Source: G039029935 sp039029935 (GTDB lineage Bacteria > Chloroflexota > Anaerolineae > Caldilineales > Caldilineaceae). From it: 6,292 nt of DNA. The position numbers were made by a program, and so were the translations under genes. Shown piece after piece: positions 1 through 5,783 of the stretch; within the stretch, counting starts at the first letter, position 1; each line of letters opens with the position of its first letter. The notes under the pieces were generated by a model. The model worked only from the letters and a program-made list of their open reading frames with translations, did not search any database and had not been told where the DNA came from. Location of the stretch: the NCBI GenBank assembly GCA_039029935.1, contig JBCCFC010000836.1:1-6292 (forward strand), in the 5' to 3' direction.

Positions 1-73
1 GTATCATCAAAAACAACGTGAGCAACATCTAGTTGTCCGCCCGTTTTCAACATCAACATTGGAGATTTTAATC
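1..73 (+). other. 5' flank: possible tail of an upstream gene, and the csa5 ribosome binding site
   Basis: Two of the three forward frames close quickly, at TGA 19-21 (tail VSSKTT) and TAG 30-32 (tail IIKNNVSNI). Either could be the end of an upstream cas gene such as the large subunit, but the sequence is too short to choose. The third frame is open to the left edge and runs into csa5. GGAG at 61-64 lies 9 nt before the ATG at 74, so this flank supplies the translation signal for csa5. Confidence 0.3.
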
Positions 74-523
74 ATGAACACAAATGAAACGGAAAGCAAA
101 AAATATAGCCCTATTGTCAAAAATGAGGGCTTTTTGAAAGTCGCCCATGCCATCCGTACCAGTACGGTCACACCACAGCGGCGTAAGGCCAATGGAGAGA
201 AACCTGTTGTGGATATTCGCTATGGCTTGGGGCAGCAATTGATCCGTAAGTCGGCGTATCCAGATGATTTTCTGGCTGAGGTTTCAGCCTTTATCTATCT
301 TTACAATGCAGAGAACGCACAACTGCGCGAGAACAAGAAAAGGCCACGACGCTTCAATGTCCACGTTGACGATCTGAATGCATTGACAGAACTGGTCGAT
401 GAATTTGGTTCAAAGGTCGTCTGTAATCTGCTGGTGGCCTACGGGTATGCCAGCGACTGGAAACCCAAGGAAGGCGAGGCAGAAGGCACGGCTGAGTCTG
501 ATGAAATGAATGATAATACATAG
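74..523 (+). CDS. csa5: Csa5/Cas11-like small subunit of a type I Cascade complex
   Basis: This 149-residue protein is probably the small (Cas11-type) subunit, which lines the belly of the Cascade complex and helps hold the target strand. The ATG at 74 is chosen over a TTG at 59 in the same frame because GGAG lies 9 nt upstream of it. Visible features are a conserved-looking stretch around residues 48-80 (IRYGLGQQLIRKSAYPDDFL, then a helical segment ending YNAENAQ), a second helical block at 99-126 (LTELVDEFGSKVV and LLVAYGYA), and an acidic disordered tail from about 131. The GSK-LLVAYGYA ending resembles Csa5 of type I-A systems. The call also rests on position, just before cas7 and cas5, and on size, since Csa5 proteins are about 150 residues. 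It is followed by a 51-nt gap and cas7. It could instead be an unrelated cas accessory protein; the family call is from memory and untested. Confidence 0.62.
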   Translation: MNTNETESKKYSPIVKNEGFLKVAHAIRTSTVTPQRRKANGEKPVVDIRYGLGQQLIRKSAYPDDFLAEVSAFIYLYNAENAQLRENKKRPRRFNVHVDDLNALTELVDEFGSKVVCNLLVAYGYASDWKPKEGEAEGTAESDEMNDNT

Positions 524-574
524 CTGCTACGACAACAGATTTAGGTTAATTCACAAAAATAAGGAATCGATACA

Positions 575-1588
575 ATGTTAAATACACAACCAATTTACTC
601 ATTATCTATCTGCACACAGGTGACCATGAACATGCACTCGCTTAACAATGAGGGTGGTGAAGGCAACCAGATTCAAACTCGTATGGTCAATATCATGGGC
701 GAGGACGGCTACATGTACAATGTCAACGCGGTTTCTGGCGATATGTTCAAGCACATCCAAGCAGAGCATCTCCATCGCCTCTCTTTAGATGCAAACCTCC
801 CACTGTCTGATGGCGCACGAAGCTTTAACGCCAATCGTGTCAATTTTGACATCGAAGCCAAAACCAATTTGTTTCACGAATTTAAAAAAGTAAAAGATAA
901 AGACAAAATTAAAGAACTTGATATTATCCTCAAGCATTGTGCTGTGACCGATATGGAAGGTACTTTAGTGACTGCTGACAACCGTTCACTAGCACGGAAA
1001 AGCGTTGTCGAGTTTGGCTGGGCAGTCGGTTTACCAAATAAAGTCGAGACGGACTCGTACTTTCATGCCAAATATGTGCATGAACACAAAACATCTAAAA
1101 AGAGCGACGACACAGGGGATAGCAGTGGCTCCAATGTAGGGCAGAATATCTTTCATCGCCCAGCTTCGTCGGGCATCTATGCCATTGTTCTGAATATTGA
1201 GGCAGCACGCATCGGGTTTAATGACTTAGCACAACGATACGCCATTGATGAGGTAGAGCGCGCAGTTCGTCTCAAAACGCTGTTGGAGAGTGTACTCTAT
1301 ACATTTATCGAGCCTGCTGGTGCAATGCGCAGTACACAAAACCCGCATATCGTTAATCTCAATGGTGTAATCACTGTCAGCCATAACGTGATACCTGCAC
1401 CTTGTATCTCACCACTCAAGGAAAGCTTTGTGGATGATATCAACAAGGTAAGCAGCGCATTTAACGGGTTACGACCAGATGCTATCAAGGTCATTCGATT
1501 TTCATCCATTGGTGAATTTGCCAGTGAACTTGCAGGGTTGATCCCATTGGCAACACCATATACATTGGATGTGGCACAGACATCATAG
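575..1588 (+). CDS. cas7: Cas7-family crRNA backbone protein (DevR/Csa2/Cst2 type)
   Basis: Cas7 is a RAMP protein with an RRM-like fold that polymerises along the crRNA spacer to make the Cascade backbone. The start at 575 has AAGGA 9 nt upstream. The 337-residue length fits the family. The N-terminus (residues 7-66) carries the DevR/Cst2-type pattern: a beta strand, MHSLNNEGGEGN at 20-31, then NAVSGDMFKHIQAEHL at 51-66, where the SGDM-KH segment matches the ISG-x-KH core of the family. A lysine- and serine-rich stretch near 172-187 is probably the flexible thumb or loop insertion. IFHRPASSGIYAIVLNIEAARIG at 192-214 is a second conserved-looking strand, and FIEPAGAMRSTQNPH at 244-258 matches the C-terminal glycine-containing block. 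It lies between the small subunit and cas5, as expected for a type I effector operon. Base composition is visibly more AT-rich around 860-930 than in cas6 and cas1 further on. Confidence 0.87.
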   Translation: MLNTQPIYSLSICTQVTMNMHSLNNEGGEGNQIQTRMVNIMGEDGYMYNVNAVSGDMFKHIQAEHLHRLSLDANLPLSDGARSFNANRVNFDIEAKTNLFHEFKKVKDKDKIKELDIILKHCAVTDMEGTLVTADNRSLARKSVVEFGWAVGLPNKVETDSYFHAKYVHEHKTSKKSDDTGDSSGSNVGQNIFHRPASSGIYAIVLNIEAARIGFNDLAQRYAIDEVERAVRLKTLLESVLYTFIEPAGAMRSTQNPHIVNLNGVITVSHNVIPAPCISPLKESFVDDINKVSSAFNGLRPDAIKVIRFSSIGEFASELAGLIPLATPYTLDVAQTS

Positions 1589-1599
1589 GGTTGTTTAGA

Positions 1600-1638
1600 C
1601 CGTTGGGATGAATAGAAAAATACGTAATATCCCAACGG
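1600..1638 (+). repeat. 10-bp perfect inverted repeat (stem-loop) between cas7 and cas5
   Basis: CCGTTGGGAT at 1600-1609 pairs perfectly with ATCCCAACGG at 1629-1638, leaving a 19-nt AT-rich loop. It begins 11 nt after the cas7 stop and ends 26 nt before the cas5 RBS (GAGG 1665-1668). No T-run follows, so it is not a classic intrinsic terminator. It could protect the 3' end of the cas7 message or act as a leaky attenuator, which would suit the need for several Cas7 copies per Cas5. That role is inference. Confidence 0.7.
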
Positions 1639-1674
1639 GCCGTCCAAAATTTATAACCATAAACGAGGCAAACT

Positions 1675-2403
1675 ATGTGGTTAATTGCAGACTATGAACC
1701 TGTTACATTGTTTTCACTCAGGCAAAGCACAGCAACCGCATCCGGTGGAAAGACGTTACTTTCGCCAACACCGTTTGTAGTCAAGATGGCGTTGTTAGAT
1801 GCATGTTGTCGTGTCCAAGGGCTTGAACAGGCAAAAGCTCAATGGCCTATGATTCGTGATCTGACAGTGGCGATGAAGCCATCAACCTATGCTGTAGTAT
1901 CCAATCTATTTCAAAAGATTCTTAGACCAAGACGGAAAGACCCGAAAAAAAAGCAAGATATGACCCAACCTGATGCAGGCCCATTCCAGAAAAATATCGG
2001 TTATCGTGAGTATGTACATTTTTCTGGGCAATTCCAGATTGCATTGGGGTGGCATGAGATACAAGGGCGACCTTGGTTAGAAGAGCTATTGTTGAACATC
2101 AATTACTTTGGCAGACGTGGCGGCTTTTTTCAGCTAATCCCACCACCTATCTATCAAGAGGAGCTACCCAGCGACCTAACGATTGTCAACGATGAGCAAC
2201 TTGCCTTTTCCATTCAGGGTACACTCCAGATCATGGATGACTGCTCTAATAAACTCACCTTTGAACAAGTAGACATCTACTCGGATAAGGGGATAACGAT
2301 AGGCAAAGACCGGCTCCTTCGTCACATCGTCGTACCCTATAAGATAGAGCGCAGCAGTCGCAGCTATACGCTCTACCAGCGGATTGACGAGGTGAGTGGG
2401 TGA
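1675..2403 (+). CDS. cas5: Cas5-family Cascade subunit
   Basis: This 242-residue protein is probably Cas5, the RAMP that caps the 5' tag end of the crRNA in Cascade. The ATG at 1675 is preceded by GAGG at 1665-1668. The N-terminal strand (MWLIADYEPVTLFSL), then SGGKTLLSPTPFVVKMALLDA (residues 23-43), resembles the Cas5 pattern of a first RRM strand followed by a proline-rich turn and helix. A basic stretch at 84-94 (RPRRKDPKKKQ) could bind RNA. NYFGRRGGFFQL at 143-154 matches the glycine-rich G-x-RG-FxQ block that I associate with this family. Position directly after cas7 supports the call strongly. The last codons, DEVSG and stop, lie in short GGGTGAN-like heptamers, so the C-terminus may have been altered by repeat expansion. 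Subtype assignment (Cas5a-like) is tentative; the protein is divergent from well-known Cas5 proteins. Confidence 0.7.
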   Translation: MWLIADYEPVTLFSLRQSTATASGGKTLLSPTPFVVKMALLDACCRVQGLEQAKAQWPMIRDLTVAMKPSTYAVVSNLFQKILRPRRKDPKKKQDMTQPDAGPFQKNIGYREYVHFSGQFQIALGWHEIQGRPWLEELLLNINYFGRRGGFFQLIPPPIYQEELPSDLTIVNDEQLAFSIQGTLQIMDDCSNKLTFEQVDIYSDKGITIGKDRLLRHIVVPYKIERSSRSYTLYQRIDEVSG

Positions 2404-2411
2404 CGGGTGAA
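2391..2411 (+). repeat. Short heptamer repeat over the cas5 stop codon
   Basis: Three heptamers, GGTGAGT, GGGTGAC and GGGTGAA, run in register from 2391 to 2411. The cas5 stop TGA (2401-2403) lies inside the second. The run continues loosely as TAGATGATGAG. The tract resembles the TGATKAG heptamers that follow the cas1 stop. With only three degenerate copies, it may be chance when taken alone. Confidence 0.4.
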
Positions 2412-2429
2412 TAGATGATGAGACAAACG

Positions 2430-2461
2430 TTTCAACCCTTCAACTCTTCAACTCTTCAACT
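2430..2461 (+). repeat. Octamer tandem repeat YTTCAACY in the cas5-cas6 gap
   Basis: Four octamers in perfect register, TTTCAACC then CTTCAACT three times, lie directly upstream of the cas6 Shine-Dalgarno site. The first 16 bases are identical to 4846-4861 upstream of cas2, so this is a dispersed repeat family of this genome. The tract is pyrimidine- and A-rich on the + strand and should be unstructured in mRNA. Confidence 0.88.
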
Positions 2462-2466
2462 TTTCC

Positions 2467-2472
2467 AAGGAG
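2467..2472 (+). promoter_or_regulatory. Ribosome binding site that fixes the cas6 start
   Basis: AAGGAG is a perfect Shine-Dalgarno core 9 nt before the ATG at 2482. It matters because it argues that translation begins upstream of the octamer tract, so the odd His/Pro/Thr segment is really made. No ATG, GTG or TTG occurs in frame between the tract and the conserved fold. Confidence 0.85.
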
Positions 2473-2481
2473 AAACCAATT

Positions 2482-3597
2482 ATGCAAACCATTACGCAAT
2501 TACACCATCACACCCTCACACCCCCACACCTCCACACCCCCACACCTCCACACCTCCACACCCCCACACCCCCACACCCCCACATTCCCCTCACCGCCCA
2601 CCACCTCCGCTTCATCCTACGCGTCACCAACCCCATCCAGTTCAACAGCTTCAAGGGCAGCGCGCTGCGGGGAGCCTTTGCCGATGTGCTGCGGAGAACC
2701 TTCTGCGCGCAGTGGCAACGCGAGGAGACAGACCCGCTGCATCGTGCGCTCTGCCCGGTTTGTCAACTGTTGACGGTGGAGCATGATCTAGAGTTGGGGC
2801 CTTGGGACAAGAAGCCAGGGGATGTGCGGCGTCCGTATGCGATTACGCCACCGTCTGAGGATTGTCCCAATGAGTTGACTGTGGGTGAACTGTTTGAGTT
2901 TGGTCTGACGCTCTTTGGGGAAAAGCTGGACTATTTGCAATATCTGATTCTGGCAGTCGGTAGGATGGGTGAGGTCGGCGTGGGGCGTAAGCAACGTGTG
3001 GCAGAGGGGAAGGCCAAGCGTGGGCAGTTTGTGGTGGAGCAGATTGAGGCAGTCAATCCGGTGACGCGTGAGGTATATGTGATGATGGCTCAAGGCGAGG
3101 ATAGGGTAGAGGATATAACGCTGCCTGTGACGCATGAGGATGTGATGGCCGCTGCTGATCTGCTGGTGGACCAACTGGCGGCACAGAACAATCATTTACA
3201 GGTGACATTCTGCACCCCAACACGCTTGACCAATAACAAGAAGACACTCAAGCAGCCAGACTTCTTTGCCCTTGCCAAGCACGCGGCGCGGCGGGTGCTG
3301 GATCTCTCAGCACAACATGCGGGTGGACGCCCCGATGACTTTGAGTTGCGCCGTGATCTCTACCCCTATGCGGATACTGTGACCTTGGTCGAGGACAATA
3401 CTCGCTGGTGGGATGTCAGCGGTTATTCGAACCGCATAAACAGAGCGCAAAGGCTGGGCGGGTTTGTCGGCACGGTGACGTATCACGCTCCGGACTGGCG
3501 GCCATTGTTACCTTGGCTGCTGTGGGGGATGTCTACGCATGTAGGCAAGAATGTTGTCAAAGGCTGTGGGATATATCAAATACAAACCTACGATTGA
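2482..3597 (+). CDS. cas6: Cas6 endoribonuclease, with a repeat-encoded N-terminal extension
   Basis: Cas6 cuts the CRISPR transcript within each repeat to release crRNAs. The conserved fold begins near residue 38 (LTAHHLRFILRVTNPIQF), with SALRGAFADVLRRTFC at 60-75 and a cysteine pattern at C75, C91 and C94 (CPVC) that recalls metal-binding Cas6 proteins. RPYAITPP at 117-124, GEVGVGRKQ at 163-171 and VTFCTPTRL at 241-249 follow. The C-terminal block GGFVGTVTYHAPDW, then LLPWLLWGMSTHVGKN and GCGIYQI (residues 326-366), is the glycine-rich signature of this Cas6 group. Residues 1-37 are not part of the fold: 10-33 are encoded by the octamer tract and read as HTPTPPHL-like units. The catalytic residue cannot be assigned by eye; H337 and H353 are visible near the C-terminal loop, but the function of neither is shown. 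The coding sequence is visibly more GC-rich than cas7 or cas5. Gaps of 78 nt to cas5 and 170 nt to cas1 suggest a partly separate expression unit. Confidence 0.9.
   Translation: MQTITQLHHHTLTPPHLHTPTPPHLHTPTPPHPHIPLTAHHLRFILRVTNPIQFNSFKGSALRGAFADVLRRTFCAQWQREETDPLHRALCPVCQLLTVEHDLELGPWDKKPGDVRRPYAITPPSEDCPNELTVGELFEFGLTLFGEKLDYLQYLILAVGRMGEVGVGRKQRVAEGKAKRGQFVVEQIEAVNPVTREVYVMMAQGEDRVEDITLPVTHEDVMAAADLLVDQLAAQNNHLQVTFCTPTRLTNNKKTLKQPDFFALAKHAARRVLDLSAQHAGGRPDDFELRRDLYPYADTVTLVEDNTRWWDVSGYSNRINRAQRLGGFVGTVTYHAPDWRPLLPWLLWGMSTHVGKNVVKGCGIYQIQTYD
2509..2588 (+). repeat. Octamer tandem repeat CACACCYY inside the cas6 coding region
   Basis: Nine octamers lie in perfect register from 2509 to 2580: CACACCCT, CACACCCC, CACACCTC, CACACCCC, CACACCTC twice, then CACACCCC three times. 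A degenerate tenth unit, CACATTCC, follows at 2581-2588. The unit length is 8, so nine copies (72 nt) keep frame, while eight or ten would frameshift cas6. Three units encode the eight-residue period HTPTPPHL. The tract is very C-rich on the + strand. Confidence 0.95.
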
Positions 3598-3615
3598 AAC
3601 CACAGTCATAAGCGA

Positions 3616-3634
3616 AACACGTTAAAAACGTGTT
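3616..3634 (+). repeat. Hairpin 1 in the cas6-cas1 gap
   Basis: AACACGTT (3616-3623) and AACGTGTT (3627-3634) form a perfect 8-bp inverted repeat around AAA. It begins 18 nt after the cas6 stop. No T-run follows. It could be a protein-binding palindrome or an mRNA 3' hairpin. Confidence 0.7.
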
Positions 3635-3670
3635 AAAGCGCGATGAGACTCAGTTCTGGGTACACGTCAT

Positions 3671-3690
3671 AACCTGTTTGAACAGGTTTT
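3671..3690 (+). repeat. Hairpin 2 in the cas6-cas1 gap
   Basis: AACCTGTT (3671-3678) and AACAGGTT (3681-3688) form a perfect 8-bp inverted repeat around TG. The right arm ends in a run of four T (3687-3690), too short for a convincing intrinsic terminator. An 18-bp near-continuous palindrome like this is also the shape of a dimeric repressor operator. Confidence 0.7.
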
Positions 3691-3700
3691 GCTTATCAGA

Positions 3701-3735
3701 CACCGATTTCAATCGGTGGGCTTCAATCGGGAGCC
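3701..3735 (+). repeat. Hairpin 3 and adjoining repeats before cas1
   Basis: CACCGATT (3701-3708) and AATCGGTG (3711-3718) form a perfect 8-bp inverted repeat around TC. TTCAATCGG occurs at 3708-3716 and again at 3722-3730, and GGCT (3719-3722) can pair with AGCC (3732-3735). The block ends 16 nt before the cas1 Shine-Dalgarno site, so it could affect cas1 translation or carry an operator. No clear -35/-10 pair was found in 3598-3767. Confidence 0.65.
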
Positions 3736-3751
3736 TTATCAAAAATCTTCA

Positions 3752-3757
3752 AAAGGA
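3752..3757 (+). promoter_or_regulatory. Ribosome binding site that fixes the cas1 start
   Basis: AAAGGA lies 10 nt before the ATG at 3768. The frame is open further upstream to about 3630, but that stretch crosses the three hairpins and reads as non-conserved sequence. The protein from 3768 begins MARIPNLIVDEYGSFI, a normal Cas1 N-terminus. Confidence 0.85.
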
Positions 3758-3767
3758 ATCAATCATT

Positions 3768-4805
3768 ATGGCAAGAATTCCGAACTTAATTGTAGATGAA
3801 TACGGCAGCTTTATTGCCAAAAAGAGTGGTCGCCTCATTGTCACCTGCAAAAAAGAGAAACGACAAGAAGCGCCTCTCATGCATCTGGAAACGGTTCTGA
3901 TCACGGGCAAAGGCGTCAGCCTCAGTAGCGACGTCGTCATGGCCTGTGCCGAAGAGGGTATCCCCTTGCACTTCCTCGACAGCCGTGGCAATCCGGTAGG
4001 CAGTTTTTACAGCGCGGGGCTGGCGGCAACAGTGGCGACACGGCGGGCGCAGCTACAGGCCAAGGACACACGGGCGGGGTTGGCCTTTGCCTTCAGTGTG
4101 GTTGAGGGCAAGGTGCGCAATCAAGTCAACCTGCTCAAATATATGAACAAGAATCGCAAGGAGAAGCAGCCAGAACTCTATAAATCGGTCAGCGCGTTGG
4201 CCGAGGATGTGCATGGGCATTTGGCAGAGCTGGACCCACTGCGCACGAACAGTGTGATCCAGACTGTAGACGCGTGTCGAGGACAGTTGTTGTCGATTGA
4301 AGGGCGGGCAGCCAAGGCATATTGGCAGGCCATTGGCAAATTGCTGCGTGTGGAGGTTGGCTGGCCGGGGCGTCGGACACAGGGCGCAACGGACCCGTTC
4401 AACAGCGCACTCAACTACGGTTATGGCATCCTCTACAGCCAAGTCGAACGCGCCTCGGTGCTGGCTGGGCTGGACCCCTATGCGGGCTTTGTCCATGTAG
4501 ACCGCCCCGGTAAACCCAGTCTTGTGCTTGATTTGGTCGAAGAATTTCGCCAGACCGTTGTAGACCGCACGGTCATGGCCGTGCTGAACCGCGGCACGTC
4601 TATCGACATGGATGAACGCAACAAGCTCACCGAGGAAACACGCCGTAGCCTTGCTGAAAAAGTGTTTGCCCGACTCAACGCCGCTGAACCCTACGAAGGC
4701 AAACGTCACCCACTCAAATCCATCATCCAAATGCAAGCTCGTCATCTGGCAACATTTTTGCGTGACGAGCGAGATGAATATACACCGTTCGTGTCATCGT
4801 GGTAG
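3768..4805 (+). CDS. cas1: Cas1 CRISPR integrase
   Basis: Cas1 is the metal-dependent integrase that, with Cas2, inserts new spacers at the leader end of the array. The 345-residue product has normal family length. An N-terminal beta domain (about 1-85, with ITGKGVSLSSDVVMACAEEGIPLHFLD patterns at 46-71) is followed by the alpha-helical catalytic domain. The expected active-site residues are visible: E178 in SIEGRAAKAYW, H243 in GFVHVDRPGKPSL, and D255 with E258 in VLDLVEEFR. DPFNSALNYGYGILYSQVE at 209-227 is the characteristic helix block. The protein therefore looks intact and catalytically competent. It follows cas6 after 170 nt of hairpin-rich sequence, and a repeat-filled gap of 98 nt separates it from cas2. 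The domain match is strong; no odd residues were seen at the catalytic positions. Confidence 0.97.
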   Translation: MARIPNLIVDEYGSFIAKKSGRLIVTCKKEKRQEAPLMHLETVLITGKGVSLSSDVVMACAEEGIPLHFLDSRGNPVGSFYSAGLAATVATRRAQLQAKDTRAGLAFAFSVVEGKVRNQVNLLKYMNKNRKEKQPELYKSVSALAEDVHGHLAELDPLRTNSVIQTVDACRGQLLSIEGRAAKAYWQAIGKLLRVEVGWPGRRTQGATDPFNSALNYGYGILYSQVERASVLAGLDPYAGFVHVDRPGKPSLVLDLVEEFRQTVVDRTVMAVLNRGTSIDMDERNKLTEETRRSLAEKVFARLNAAEPYEGKRHPLKSIIQMQARHLATFLRDERDEYTPFVSSW

Positions 4806-4840
4806 TGATGAATGATGAGTGATTAGTGATAAGTGCTTGG
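4806..4840 (+). repeat. Heptamer tandem repeat directly after the cas1 stop
   Basis: Five heptamers in register, TGATGAA, TGATGAG, TGATTAG, TGATAAG and the degenerate TGCTTGG, start at the first base after the cas1 TAG (4803-4805). They contain many stop codons in several frames. Confidence 0.8.
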
Positions 4841-4845
4841 TAGTC

Positions 4846-4892
4846 TTTCAACCCTTCAACTTTTCAACCTTTCAACTTTCAACCCTTCAACA
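4846..4892 (+). repeat. Octamer tandem repeat YTTCAACY in the cas1-cas2 gap
   Basis: Units are TTTCAACC, CTTCAACT, TTTCAACC, TTTCAACT, a 7-nt TTCAACC and CTTCAACA. They belong to the same family as 2430-2461, with 16 identical bases at the start. The tract runs straight into the cas2 Shine-Dalgarno site (AGGA 4892-4895). Confidence 0.88.
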
Positions 4893-4903
4893 GGAATTTA
4901 GCA

Positions 4904-5158
4904 ATGAAATGTCTATTAATCTACGATATAACCGACGATGCGGCTCGGACCAAAATTGCGGACTTCTGTCTCAATTATGGGTTGGACCGTGTGCAGTATA
5001 GTGCGTTTATGGGAGATCTTAGCCGTAACCATCAAGAGGAACTGATGCTGCGTATTGAAGATCGGCTTGGTGAATCGCCAGGCAAAATTGCTCTATACTC
5101 GATATGCAAACAGGACTGGGCGCAACGTATAGAAGTGGAGGTGAGTTGTGACGAGTGA
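4904..5158 (+). CDS. cas2: Cas2 adaptation protein
   Basis: Cas2 forms the central dimer of the Cas1-Cas2 integration complex. The 84-residue product has a ferredoxin-like start, MKCLLIYDITDD, with the conserved aspartate D8 after the first strand, then helix 1 (AARTKIADFCLNYG) and the strand VQYSAFMGDL at 30-39, matching the family pattern VQ-S-F. The later strand KIALYSICKQDW (61-72) is also typical. AGGA at 4892-4895 lies 8 nt before the ATG. The 3' end overlaps the cas4 start by 11 nt, so the two are probably translationally coupled. Length is slightly short for Cas2 but within range. Confidence 0.95.
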   Translation: MKCLLIYDITDDAARTKIADFCLNYGLDRVQYSAFMGDLSRNHQEELMLRIEDRLGESPGKIALYSICKQDWAQRIEVEVSCDE

Positions 5159-5783
5159 ACGATGGTTACTCCAAGTGACCGACTTAAAACAATATGCCTA
5201 TTGCCCACGTGTTGTGTACTATGAATACTGCACACCGGGCATCCGGCCACGAACCTATAAGATGGATGTGGGCAATGCGGCACAGGACCGCGTCTCCAAG
5301 CTGGAAATGAGACGAAGCCTGAAAGCGTATGGCGTGTCATCCGGGGAGCGGCATTTTCATGTGAGCTTGACATCGGACACCTATGGCTGTAGCGCACAGC
5401 TTGATTTGGTGATTGAAACGACTGATGGTGCAAAAGGGCAGCCTGATGCAGCCCTCGCGCAAGAACAACCGCGTCGTCTGATTCCGGTCGATTTTAAGCT
5501 GAGTCGTCGTAAGCCGGAAAGCAATGTCAAGTTGCAGTTGGCTTGTTACGCCTTGATGCTGGAGGAAAGTTGGGGGTGGCCTGCGGATGAAGGGTATATC
5601 TATCTGATTCCCACCAAGCAGAGCATTCGCATCCCCATGACGACACGGCTGCGTAATGATGCCAAACGCAAATTGAGCGAGGTGCGTGAGATGATTGAGC
5701 AGCAACGGATACCGCCACCGACCAAACAGCGTGGCAAATGTGTCAACTGTGAGTTTCGCCGTTTTTGCAACGATGTGCTTTAG
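5148..5783 (+). CDS. cas4: Cas4 RecB-like nuclease of the adaptation module
   Basis: Cas4 is an Fe-S cluster nuclease that trims prespacers and helps choose PAM-side ends for Cas1-Cas2. The GTG at 5148 is preceded by GGAGG (5137-5141) 6 nt away. The 211-residue protein shows all four expected cluster cysteines: C19 in YAYCPR and C198, C201 and C207 in KCVNCEFRRFC. RecB-type nuclease residues are visible as D86 in QLDLVIE, D115 and K117 in PVDFKLS, and a Q130-to-Y134 pair (QLACY, the QxxxY motif). At the position where many Cas4 proteins have G-x(3)-HE, this protein reads GNAAQDRV (42-49), so the usual metal-ligand histidine appears to be Q46. It follows cas2 and directly precedes the array leader, so the order is cas1-cas2-cas4 rather than the more usual cas4-cas1-cas2. 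Confidence 0.95.
   Translation: MTSERWLLQVTDLKQYAYCPRVVYYEYCTPGIRPRTYKMDVGNAAQDRVSKLEMRRSLKAYGVSSGERHFHVSLTSDTYGCSAQLDLVIETTDGAKGQPDAALAQEQPRRLIPVDFKLSRRKPESNVKLQLACYALMLEESWGWPADEGYIYLIPTKQSIRIPMTTRLRNDAKRKLSEVREMIEQQRIPPPTKQRGKCVNCEFRRFCNDVL

Noticed and set aside
7..192. Minus-strand ORF of 61 residues with a hydrophobic segment
   Set aside because: It lies opposite the start of csa5, has no recognisable domain, and csa5 has a clear Shine-Dalgarno site and operon context.
2509..2588. C-rich tract as a CRISPR-like or telomere-like array
   Set aside because: Units are contiguous 8-mers without spacers, so it is a simple tandem repeat.
3593..3730. GATTGAAAC and TTCAATCGG fragments resembling the ends of common CRISPR repeats
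   Set aside because: The first is the cas6 stop region and the others belong to short palindromes. There is no 25-40 nt repeat, no regular spacing and no match to the 37-nt repeat of this array.
3630..3767. Upstream in-frame extension of cas1
   Set aside because: The extension crosses three intergenic hairpins, has no family-like sequence, and a proper Shine-Dalgarno/ATG exists at 3768.
4053..4745. Long minus-strand ORF of 230 residues
   Set aside because: It is fully antisense to cas1, whose catalytic residues and length are intact. The antisense frame is open because of cas1 codon composition.
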